Source: JBCDHN01 sp965224535
Lineage (GTDB): Bacteria > Verrucomicrobiota > Verrucomicrobiia > Verrucomicrobiales > DEV007
DNA: 64,000 nucleotides
Reading direction: 5' to 3'
Assembly (NCBI GenBank): GCA_965224535.1
Contig: CBDCZR010000027.1
Location: forward strand, 62,001 to 126,000
Part shown: positions 41,867 to 49,604 of the stretch, in pieces
Numbering within the stretch: the first letter of the stretch is position 1
Layout: every line of letters begins with the position of its first letter
Translations under genes and position numbers: made by a program
The notes under the pieces: model-generated
What the model saw: only the letters and a program-made list of their open reading frames with translations
The model's database searches: none
What the model was told of the DNA's origin: nothing

Positions 41867-42874
41867 ATGCAAAAATTCCTTTCCGCCTTCGCGCTGCTGA
41901 TGCTGATCCCCGGTTCGGCCGTGGCACAAGACGAATTCTCGATTCCCGGCGTCGATGACCCGGCTTCGGCCACTGAAAATTCCGGCGCCAAGCCCAATTC
42001 CGGCGGGGGCGAGGCAAAAAGCTCCGAACCAGTGGTTTACAAGAATTTCCTGGAAAAGCTCATCAAGGTGGGCGGTTTTTTCATCTGGCCGCTCATCGCG
42101 CTGTCCGTGGTGGTGGTGGGCCTGGCCGTTTATTGCGCCATCGACCTGAACAAGCGCAATTTCACGCCTGACGCCATCGTGCGAAACCTGCACGAGGACA
42201 TGGAGCATGGCGACGTGGCCGGCGGAATGGATCGCGCCGACCGCAGTCGCACGTGTTTGGGCCAGGTGATGGCCGGCGGGCTGGAATTCATCGGCGACCG
42301 CGGCTACCAGGTGCTGGATGAAACCGCGCTTTACGACGCTATGGCCGAGGCGTCCCAGGAATTCAACCGCGGCCGGGCGCGGACCATCAACTACCTCTCG
42401 GTCATCGCCCAAGCTTCCCCGATGATCGGTCTGCTGGGGACGGTTTCCGGGATGATCAAGGCGTTCGACAAGCTTGGCGGCGAGGGCATGGGCGACCCGG
42501 CTTCCTTAGCGACGAATATATCAGAGGCCCTGTTCACGACGGCCGCGGGCTTGGTGATTGCCGTGCCGGCGTTGTTCGTTTACTACTTTTTCCGCGATCG
42601 GCTGGCCCACTTTGTGGCGGTGACGGATAAAGAGGCTTACCGCCTGCTGAACACCTTGCGCCGAGCCATCGTTGCCAAACACGCGGCCGGCGCGCTGCCG
42701 CAAACCGCTCCGCCGCAGCCTAACCAGGCCTACGAACCACAGCCGACGCCGGAGCCCGTTCCTGAGCCTGCGCCTGAGCTGCCGCCGGAACCGGCGCCCG
42801 AGGAGCCGCACGTTCCCGAGCCCCACCAACCTCAGCCTTACCAACCCCAGCCTCACACGCCCTCTAACGAGTAA
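41867..42874 (+). CDS. exbB: ExbB/TolQ/MotA-type proton channel protein
   Basis: 335 aa from the ATG at 41867, where a signal peptide starts (MQKFLSAFALLMLIPGSAVA). After a Ser/Gly-rich periplasmic linker come a membrane segment (FFIWPLIALSVVVVGLAVYC), a cytoplasmic region, and the hallmark SVIAQASPMIGLLGTVSGMI with ATNISEALFTTAAGLVIAVP in the TolQ/ExbB core. A Pro-rich tail (PTPEPVPEPAPELPPEPAPE) ends the chain. It forms the proton-conducting channel with ExbD. First gene of a six-gene operon; the next ATG comes 28 bases after its stop. The periplasmic linker and Pro tail are unusual additions. Confidence 0.92.
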   Translation: MQKFLSAFALLMLIPGSAVAQDEFSIPGVDDPASATENSGAKPNSGGGEAKSSEPVVYKNFLEKLIKVGGFFIWPLIALSVVVVGLAVYCAIDLNKRNFTPDAIVRNLHEDMEHGDVAGGMDRADRSRTCLGQVMAGGLEFIGDRGYQVLDETALYDAMAEASQEFNRGRARTINYLSVIAQASPMIGLLGTVSGMIKAFDKLGGEGMGDPASLATNISEALFTTAAGLVIAVPALFVYYFFRDRLAHFVAVTDKEAYRLLNTLRRAIVAKHAAGALPQTAPPQPNQAYEPQPTPEPVPEPAPELPPEPAPEEPHVPEPHQPQPYQPQPHTPSNE

Positions 42875-42901
42875 CCGAACCCGCGTTTTCCGCTCCCGAC
42901 C

Positions 42902-43321
42902 ATGGCGCGCTCCCGCAAGAACATCTACGGCGACAAGCCAAGCGTGAACATGTCGGCGATGATCGACCTGGTGTTCTTGCTGCTCATTTTTTTCATGGTC
43001 GCATCGAAAATGATCACCGTGCCACAAATCGAGGGGGTCGAGATTCCCATCGCCCTCGAAGCGCGCGTGCCCAAGGACGCCAAAGGCCGCGTGGTCATCA
43101 ACGTGCGGCGTGATGGCGCGATTCTGGACATTCAGGAGCGTGTCCTCCAACCCATCGACGTCCAGCGCATGATCGAGACCGCAAAATCGGCCAATCCCAA
43201 GACGCGCCTCCATTTGCGCGTGGATCGCGACGTGGCTCACAAGCACGTGGAAGAGGTGATGCAGGCCAGCGCCCGCGGTGGAGTTAACGACGTCATTTTT
43301 TCCACCTTCGTCGCCGAGTAA
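42902..43321 (+). CDS. exbD: ExbD/TolR-type protein, copy 1
   Basis: 139 aa. One N-terminal membrane segment (MSAMIDLVFLLLIFFMVASK) with the conserved Asp in its first turn (MID), the proton-relay residue of ExbD/TolR, then a periplasmic domain (VVINVRRDGAILDIQERVL, HLRVDRDVAHKHVEEVMQAS). It works as a dimer with ExbB. Starts 28 bases after exbB. Confidence 0.92.
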   Translation: MARSRKNIYGDKPSVNMSAMIDLVFLLLIFFMVASKMITVPQIEGVEIPIALEARVPKDAKGRVVINVRRDGAILDIQERVLQPIDVQRMIETAKSANPKTRLHLRVDRDVAHKHVEEVMQASARGGVNDVIFSTFVAE

Positions 43322-43340
43322 CCGCGAATTTTTCCAACCG

Positions 43341-43784
43341 ATGCGCCGAAAATCCAGCAACCCCTTCGACAACCAGGAAGAAGCTGAAATCGACATGTCG
43401 CCGATGATCGACGTTGGGTTTTTGCTGCTCATCTACTTCATCGTCGCCACCCAATTGATGAAGGAGGAGGCGGACCTGAACCTGGTGCTGCCCGGAACCG
43501 CCCAGCTAACCGGCGAACCGGTCAAAGTGGACCAAATGATGGTGAAAATCGACGCCACGTCCTCGGTTTTCGTGAACGATGAGATGATCGAGCCAACTTC
43601 CAGCGGGCGCGAATTGCCGCAATTGAGCGACCGGCTCAGCCGCTACCAGGCAGCCGCAAAAGTGGCCGGTTCCAAGGCGTTTGTCATCATCGATTGCGAG
43701 GGTGATGCGCGCGAACAACGCTTCATCGACGTGCTCAATGCTTGCGCGGCCGCGGGAATCGACAACATCAGCCTAACGCAGTGA
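43341..43784 (+). CDS. exbD: ExbD/TolR-type protein, copy 2
   Basis: 147 aa from the ATG at 43341; the longer frame from 43278 overlaps copy 1 and adds non-homologous residues. MSPMIDVGFLLLIYFIVATQ carries the same key Asp in the membrane segment. Periplasmic part: LNLVLPGTAQLTGEPVKVDQ and AFVIIDCEGDAREQRFIDVL. Tandem ExbD copies suggest a heterodimer. Confidence 0.92.
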   Translation: MRRKSSNPFDNQEEAEIDMSPMIDVGFLLLIYFIVATQLMKEEADLNLVLPGTAQLTGEPVKVDQMMVKIDATSSVFVNDEMIEPTSSGRELPQLSDRLSRYQAAAKVAGSKAFVIIDCEGDAREQRFIDVLNACAAAGIDNISLTQ

Positions 43785-43897
43785 ACGAAGCGAATCGAGA
43801 TTCCGTCCGGCTTCAAATTTTGCTCCAAATCGGCGAAAAAGAGCGTTAGAATCCAACCTCGTTTTCCAATTTCCAATTTCAAGTTTCCAAATTTCGC

Positions 43898-44845
43898 ATG
43901 CTAGTTACCGAAGACGTCAAACCACCCGCTCAAGGGCTCCAAACGCGCACCATCGCCATTTTTGCCGCGGTCGGCGTTCATTTGCTCCTGGCCCTTTTTC
44001 TCGGAATTCGCACGATTTTGCCGAAATTGGAGAAAAAGCCGGAAATCGTCGCGCAAATCGCGCCGGTGAAGGAGATGCAGGAGAAAAAGATTCAAAAACA
44101 GACCGTCAAGAAGCACGCCGACCAAGTTTCCGCCGCCGCGCCGCCCATGACCAAAATGCTGCGCTCCGCCAGCCTGGCGACGACCGCGGTTCCGGATTTT
44201 CAGGAGGTAGACATGCAAATTGGCCTGGGCCAAGGAAACTTGGGCGTCGGTTTCGGTAGTAGTACAAGGCTGGGCAAAGGTGCGATGTTTTTCGGGCAAA
44301 AAGTCGCCGGAAACATGGGCGTGGTGTTCGATGTATCCGGCTCCATGCATAGTTACGTGCCCATCGTGGTGGATGAGATCAAGCGTGTGTTTCGCACCGC
44401 CCACGTCGTCTGCGTGAACAGCTCTATTTTTGAGTACGTGCAAGGCAGCCCAACAGCCGTGCGCTATCGGGATGCTGATTCCTCCAACTCCGATTTGCCG
44501 GCCCTGTTCAGCTCCGAAGCCAAGAAAATGGACCAGGATTTGAAGACACTTCCCAACTGCTGGTTCATCAATCGCCGGGCGGACACGCTGGGCGCTGGAG
44601 TCCAGTATCTGATGGAGAAGAATGTGAAAACCATCTTCGTCTTCAGCGATTACCAGGATATGCTGATTGGCGCTTACGTGGAAAAACTCACTGCCGACGC
44701 ACGGGGGAAGGGTACTAAGGTCAACATCCACGTGTTAGACCGGTTGAGTAACTCAAACTACAAATCCTTCCTCACCAAACTGGCCAGCACCACCGGCGGC
44801 ATGTATGCGGAGGGCGAACTGCTGAAACGCGCCAACCGGCGGTGA
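43898..44845 (+). CDS. Single-span protein with periplasmic VWA domain, in the TonB position
   Basis: 315 aa. Short cytoplasmic start, one membrane segment (TIAIFAAVGVHLLLALFLGI, residues 18-37), a basic/Gln linker (EKKIQKQTVKKHAD) as in TonB-like proteins, then a VWA-like domain: GVVFDVSGSMHSYVPIVVDE with MIDAS residues Asp145, Ser147, Ser149, and a further Asp251 in IFVFSDYQD. There is no TonB C-terminal domain. It follows ExbB-ExbD-ExbD and overlaps the next gene by four bases (GTGA), so it is the probable partner moved by the proton channel. Function is inferred only from context. Confidence 0.82.
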   Translation: MLVTEDVKPPAQGLQTRTIAIFAAVGVHLLLALFLGIRTILPKLEKKPEIVAQIAPVKEMQEKKIQKQTVKKHADQVSAAAPPMTKMLRSASLATTAVPDFQEVDMQIGLGQGNLGVGFGSSTRLGKGAMFFGQKVAGNMGVVFDVSGSMHSYVPIVVDEIKRVFRTAHVVCVNSSIFEYVQGSPTAVRYRDADSSNSDLPALFSSEAKKMDQDLKTLPNCWFINRRADTLGAGVQYLMEKNVKTIFVFSDYQDMLIGAYVEKLTADARGKGTKVNIHVLDRLSNSNYKSFLTKLASTTGGMYAEGELLKRANRR

Positions 44846-47688
44846 ATTCCCACGGTTTTATGATAACACGGCTTTGTTGCTTACTTTGCTTGATCCTGGC
44901 GCTGCATAGTCGCCTGACGGCGCAAAATTTTGACCTGGCCAAGGCTTACGATGCCGGTGTCACCGCGCTGGAATCCGGCGATTTCGACAACGGGCTTAAA
45001 ATCGTGGAGCGCGTCCTGGAAAAGGAAGGCGCATCCGGGGGATCGACCTACGGACCGGCGTTTGGCCATTTTTATTATCTTAAGGGCATGCTTTTGATCA
45101 AAAAAGACGATCTGGAAGCGGCAATTGGTCCGTTGAAGGCGTGTTACGAAGATTTTTCGAATCAAGATCGCATGGACGGCCAAGCGCCGAATCTGTTCCG
45201 CGAGCACGCCTTGTTTCAATGGGGGCTGGTCCTGCAATCCCAACAACAATACGCCCAAGCGGCCGAAAAATTCCGCACCACGCTGAAGGAGGATCCCAAG
45301 CGCAATCCGCCGATTAACCGATTGGCCGTGGAAATGAACCTGGCGCAGTGCCTCATCAAAACCGGCAAGGAAGCCGAAGGGCGTGCTATGCTAAGCAAGG
45401 TGCTGGATCTGGAAAATCTGCCGGGCGACGCCATTCAAAATGCCTTCACCTTGCTCGCCGCGGGCGGTGGAATGAGCGGAGGCGACGCCACCATGGGCAT
45501 CGTTCAGCAACACGCCGGTTCGCTGTTTGGTTCGAGCGCGGACCTGGAGGTGATGAACCCGCGTTTGGCGAATTTGGCGGCGAAAACGCTTCGCGATGGC
45601 GACCCGCTTCAGGCGCTGGTATGGTACAACCTCATGACACCGCCGCATCCGGTCATCGACCGTTTGGAGGAGCGGAAATCCGCCCTGACGCGGCGTCGCG
45701 ATCAGGCGTCATCGGCAAATCAAACCGAGCTGGTTGGCAAAATTGAAGAAGCCATCGGTAAACTGGAAAAAGAGATCGGCGAAACGCAGGATCTCCACGC
45801 GAACACCATGCTCGGGATGGCTGCGGCGCACTATCAGGTCGGCAGCTTATCATCCGCGTTATCGCTATACCGCCAGCTCGTCGATCATTTCCCCAAATTT
45901 GGCGATCCGCCGCAATTGATGCACAACCTGGTGATTTGCGCGACGCAGATCGGCGACTGGGATCTCGCGTTTGAGTACGGCAACCGGTTTTTCGACGATT
46001 TTCCGGATCACGCGCTAAAATCCAGCATTTCGCGGGTTTTGGCGGAGGTTGTGTTCATTCGCGGAGATTATCCGCGCGCCCACGAAATGGCCGTTGCCGC
46101 CCGGCCGGGAATTGCGACGGGAACGCCGGAACGCGAAGGGCTGGACTTCGTCGCCGCAGCGTCGCTTTACCTGCAAAATCAGTTTGAAGCGGCGGAACCC
46201 GAGCTTGCGGCTTACGTGAGCAGTTATCCCGACGGCCAACGTCGCGAACCCATCCTGTTCTATTTGGCCTCCACCAAGGTTAAGCTTGGAAAATGGGGTG
46301 AAGCGACGCCTTTGCTCGATGAATTTTCGGACAGTTATCGCAATTCCCAATTTCGCTCCACGGCGCTCTATTTGGCTGGTTTGGCTTATCTGATTGCCGA
46401 AGATCCGCCCAACGCCATCATTCGCGCCAACACGCTGCTGGGAGATCATCCTAATTCACCGCAAATGCCGGGCGCGCATAATATCAAGGGCGATGCGCAA
46501 GCCGCAATGAAACAAGGCTACGACACCGTGGTCAATTCCTACAAACGCGCGCGCGCTGAAGGCACAAAAGCCGGATTTACCGACGTAGCAGCTTACGCGC
46601 TGAAGCAATTGATCGCGACGGCGGCTGAAGCCAAAGATCACGAAACCGCGGTTGGCTATTTTGACGAATTTCGCGCGAACTATGCAGACAACGTGTGGAA
46701 CACCGATGCCTCCCTGGCAGCCGTGGATTCCCTGGTGGCGCTGGAACGCAGCGATGACGCCCGCGGTCTCCTGGAGAGCTTGCTCGTCAAACATGCCAAC
46801 AAGCCCGGTAGCGAGTTGGATGACTTGTTTCAAGGCTACGTCCGCTTTTTGGGCAACCAATACCCCTTGGATGAGGTCGTCGCCATCCTGGAAAATTTTT
46901 CCGGCAAAGGCGCGTCGCCCGCGTTGGATGGTTGGCTGGTGATGGGACAAATTGAGGCCCTGCAAAGCATGGACAAAATCGATGAAGCCGCGGTGCAAGA
47001 GCGCTACAGCGCCTTGGATGGGCTCTATCAACGCAACGGCAAGGCGCTGAGCAACTATTCCCTGGTTCAACTGGCTAGCTATCTTGGCAAACAGGGCAAG
47101 GAAGCCGCCGCGGTGGATATCTACGAATACATCGTGCGCGAGCGGCCCGAAGGTGAGGCTCTTGGTTATGCGCTAATCGGCACGGCGACGCTCGACCACG
47201 ATTCCGGCGACGCCAAGCGTTTGGCAACCGCGGAGGAGAAATTCCGTCGCGTTTTGGCGGAGCTGGATAACTCCGAACTCCACGAGCAGGCCACTCTGGG
47301 TTTAGCGCGCGTGTTGATGACGAAGGGCGAACACGAGCAAGCCCAGACGCTTTGGGAGAATTACCTGGAAAGCCCGAGCTGGAACCGGTCCCGCCCGGAA
47401 GCCAATTTCAATTATGCGCGGTGTTTGGACGAACGCGGCCAACGCAATGAAGCGCTGAAGGTCTACATCACCGTCTACGCGAATTTTCCGGGTCACCTGG
47501 ATTGGTCGACCGTGGCTTATATGCGTGCGTCGGAAATCTTGTGGAATACCGGCCGCAACCTGGAGGCGTTGAAGATGATGCAAGATATGTTGCGCCGCAT
47601 GAAGGGGCTGGAACACCCCAACATTGACAAAGCCAAGCAAACTTTCTTCAAATGGCGCGATGAATACGTCGCCGCCCAGCAAAAATGA
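44842..47688 (+). CDS. Giant periplasmic TPR-repeat protein
   Basis: 948 aa from the GTG at 44842, or 942 from the ATG at 44860 (MITRLCCLLCLILALHSRLT, a signal peptide, which I consider as likely). Nearly the whole chain is tetratricopeptide-like: AYDAGVTALESGDFDNGLKI, ALFQWGLVLQSQQQYAQAAE, MLGMAAAHYQVGSLSSALSL, ATLGLARVLMTKGEHEQAQT, SEILWNTGRNLEALKMMQDM. It overlaps the VWA gene at its start and the next gene at its end. A scaffold in the periplasm that binds the VWA protein or outer-membrane partners is the simplest guess. Confidence 0.88.
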   Translation: MNSHGFMITRLCCLLCLILALHSRLTAQNFDLAKAYDAGVTALESGDFDNGLKIVERVLEKEGASGGSTYGPAFGHFYYLKGMLLIKKDDLEAAIGPLKACYEDFSNQDRMDGQAPNLFREHALFQWGLVLQSQQQYAQAAEKFRTTLKEDPKRNPPINRLAVEMNLAQCLIKTGKEAEGRAMLSKVLDLENLPGDAIQNAFTLLAAGGGMSGGDATMGIVQQHAGSLFGSSADLEVMNPRLANLAAKTLRDGDPLQALVWYNLMTPPHPVIDRLEERKSALTRRRDQASSANQTELVGKIEEAIGKLEKEIGETQDLHANTMLGMAAAHYQVGSLSSALSLYRQLVDHFPKFGDPPQLMHNLVICATQIGDWDLAFEYGNRFFDDFPDHALKSSISRVLAEVVFIRGDYPRAHEMAVAARPGIATGTPEREGLDFVAAASLYLQNQFEAAEPELAAYVSSYPDGQRREPILFYLASTKVKLGKWGEATPLLDEFSDSYRNSQFRSTALYLAGLAYLIAEDPPNAIIRANTLLGDHPNSPQMPGAHNIKGDAQAAMKQGYDTVVNSYKRARAEGTKAGFTDVAAYALKQLIATAAEAKDHETAVGYFDEFRANYADNVWNTDASLAAVDSLVALERSDDARGLLESLLVKHANKPGSELDDLFQGYVRFLGNQYPLDEVVAILENFSGKGASPALDGWLVMGQIEALQSMDKIDEAAVQERYSALDGLYQRNGKALSNYSLVQLASYLGKQGKEAAAVDIYEYIVRERPEGEALGYALIGTATLDHDSGDAKRLATAEEKFRRVLAELDNSELHEQATLGLARVLMTKGEHEQAQTLWENYLESPSWNRSRPEANFNYARCLDERGQRNEALKVYITVYANFPGHLDWSTVAYMRASEILWNTGRNLEALKMMQDMLRRMKGLEHPNIDKAKQTFFKWRDEYVAAQQK

Positions 47689-48602
47689 CTGCTTTTCGAC
47701 CAAAAACCGAGTTTCACGCCCAATTTCACCCCCGCCTGGGATTTTGGCTCTTGTGCCTGTTCGCTTCAGGTTTTATCGCAATAGCCGCCTACGGCCAGTC
47801 TCAAGTTTCAGCGACGGCTTATCTCAAAAGCGGCCGCAATTTCCAAGGCGTCGTTTCTTCGGTTTCACGGGAGAAAATTGAGTTCAAGCTGAAAGAAGCC
47901 GCCGCCGGATCGGTCGCGTTTTCGCACAACGAAATCAGCTACGTCGAGTTTTCACCAACGACCGAGTGGGCCGAGGCGATGAACGCCTTTCGCCAGCGAA
48001 ATTACGAGCAAGCCGCGTTGAAACTCGAGGCTATCGCCAGCAAGCGCAACAGCTCCACGTTCTATCCCGCCGTCGGCAACTTTGCCAGCCTGGCGGACCG
48101 GCGATTACTGGATTGCTACCGCCGGCTCATGAAGCCCGACGGCATCCCAAAAGTCGTCAATCGCATCGAGTGGGCCAAATTGCCTCCATCCGAGCGCGCC
48201 GCCCGAAAAGTGGCCAGCGTCTGGTCCGCCATCGGCGCAAAAGATTGGGACGGCGCGATTCAAGCTGCCGATGGCGCATTGAACGACAACCCGCCCGGTT
48301 CCGGCGTGGCCAATGAAGTGTCCTACCTGCGCGGACTGGCTCTCGACGAAAAAGGAGAGGGTGAAAAAGCGGTCCTCGCCTTTGGCGCGGTGATTGGCCC
48401 CTACCCGGGCACGAACCGGCGGACGGCAGCCGACGCCATTCGCCGTTCGGCCGCCATTTTGGCGAAAAATCCGGATCGCGCGGGCGAATTGAAGGCGCTC
48501 GTGCATATTTACGCGCGCTCCTTCGGCAACGGCAAGCTTTGGCCCGGCGCAACGCCGGAGATGCAAAAACTGCTGGCGGCGGAGTTGAGACCTGGCGGAT
48601 AA
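47685..48602 (+). CDS. Secreted TPR-like helical protein, last gene of the ExbBD-VWA operon
   Basis: 305 aa; the start overlaps the previous stop (ATGA). N-terminal hydrophobic segment (LGFWLLCLFASGFIAIAAYG, residues 18-37) as signal or anchor. A small beta part (ATAYLKSGRNFQGVVSSVSR, resembling an SH3-like/Sm-type strand set) then helical TPR-like pairs (EAMNAFRQRNYEQAALKLEA, VSYLRGLALDEKGEGEKAVL). No enzyme motif. Co-transcription with the proton channel genes suggests that it is a structural part of the same machine. Confidence 0.8.
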   Translation: MTAFRPKTEFHAQFHPRLGFWLLCLFASGFIAIAAYGQSQVSATAYLKSGRNFQGVVSSVSREKIEFKLKEAAAGSVAFSHNEISYVEFSPTTEWAEAMNAFRQRNYEQAALKLEAIASKRNSSTFYPAVGNFASLADRRLLDCYRRLMKPDGIPKVVNRIEWAKLPPSERAARKVASVWSAIGAKDWDGAIQAADGALNDNPPGSGVANEVSYLRGLALDEKGEGEKAVLAFGAVIGPYPGTNRRTAADAIRRSAAILAKNPDRAGELKALVHIYARSFGNGKLWPGATPEMQKLLAAELRPGG

Positions 48603-48678
48603 AAACGGCTGACAACGCCGGCTTTTAAGCATCATGTTAGGGCCCAATGGCCAAACCACTCTACCTCACCAAGAGCGA
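48601..48678. repeat. 78-bp direct repeat, left copy (duplicated head of the DUF2779 gene)
   Basis: Starts in the stop codon region of the TPR-like gene (aaaaacggctgacaacgccg) and ends aagagcga. It matches 53251-53327 with about three changes and one single-base gap. It includes an ATG (48647) and the first eleven codons of the DUF2779 gene (MAKPLYLTKSD); the frame then runs on for 33 unrelated codons to a stop at 48781 (44 codons altogether), a chimeric stub. Confidence 0.85.
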
Positions 48679-48800
48679 CTTGGTAGGCGCGGTCCAATCC
48701 AATCAAAACCAGGTCCGCTACGACAGCGGAGTTGTCGCCGGGTTGCCCGGATTGCAGTTGAAAAAAGCGCTTGTCGCCTGAACCCTCCCGGGTAGACGCC

Positions 48801-49552
48801 ATGTCCTTCCCCACCACTCGAAAGAGCCTCCTCGTCCAAATTAGATCCGACAACTCCGCCGAGGCAACGGAGGCGCTCGGCGCCCTCTGCAACATCTACT
48901 GGTTCCCTATCTACAACTGGCTGCGTGCCGCGGGAAACTCGCCGGAGGACTCCGAGGAGCTGACCCAGGGCTTTTTTGTTCGCGCGTTTGAGAAAGAGAT
49001 CTTCCAAAAAGCGGACCTGAGCAAAAAACTGCGCAGTTTCCTCCTGCTCTGCCTCAAACAGCTCCTCGCTGACGAAAACGAACGCGCAAACGCCCAAAAA
49101 CGCGCGGGCCGAAAGCTGGAAATCTCGCTGAATCACATTCGCTCTGAAATTGGCGAAGCCGGGCTCGAGCACGATGTGGTCGCCCCGCACGCTTCGCCCG
49201 ATCAGATCTACGATACCGCTGCGCGCGAGCGATTTTGCAGAGCAGCCTGGGACGATTGCGCGCCGAGGAGGAGAAAAAAGGGCGCGGCGAGATGTTTACC
49301 GCGCTAAGCCCGCTTTTGCAGGGTTCCAAGCACGGCGAAGCAGTGCGAGTCGCCGAAAAACTGCAAATCTCGGAGAACAACGTTCGGGTCAAAGCCCACA
49401 AACTGCGCACCCGGTTTCGCGCCATCGTGCGGGAAGAAGTCGCGGCCACGCTGGCGGAGGGAGAGTCGCTCGAGACCGAAATGCGCCACTTGGTTCAGGT
49501 CCTCGCGGCCACAAAATTCTTCGATGCGGAAAAAATGACGGAAAAGTTTTAA
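48801..49552 (+). pseudogene. ECF-like RNA polymerase sigma factor, one frame break
   Basis: Part one (48801 to about 49216): TRKSLLVQIRSDNSAEATEA, IYWFPIYNWLRAAGNSPEDS and GFFVRAFEKEIFQKADLSKK, region 2 of the PVC-type sigma factors that sit beside Ser/Thr kinases. Part two, in another frame: LQSSLGRLRAEEEKKGRGEM, VAEKLQISENNVRVKAHKLR (region 4 helix-turn-helix). Adding one base near 49216-49222 joins YDTRCARAILQSSL and restores about 250 codons. It precedes the kinase by 52 bases and would normally control it or be controlled by it. Confidence 0.8.
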
Positions 49553-49604
49553 TGATTGGACTTCGATCCCGGTAGGAACGGGCAGAACCCATCTTTTCTG
49601 CCCA

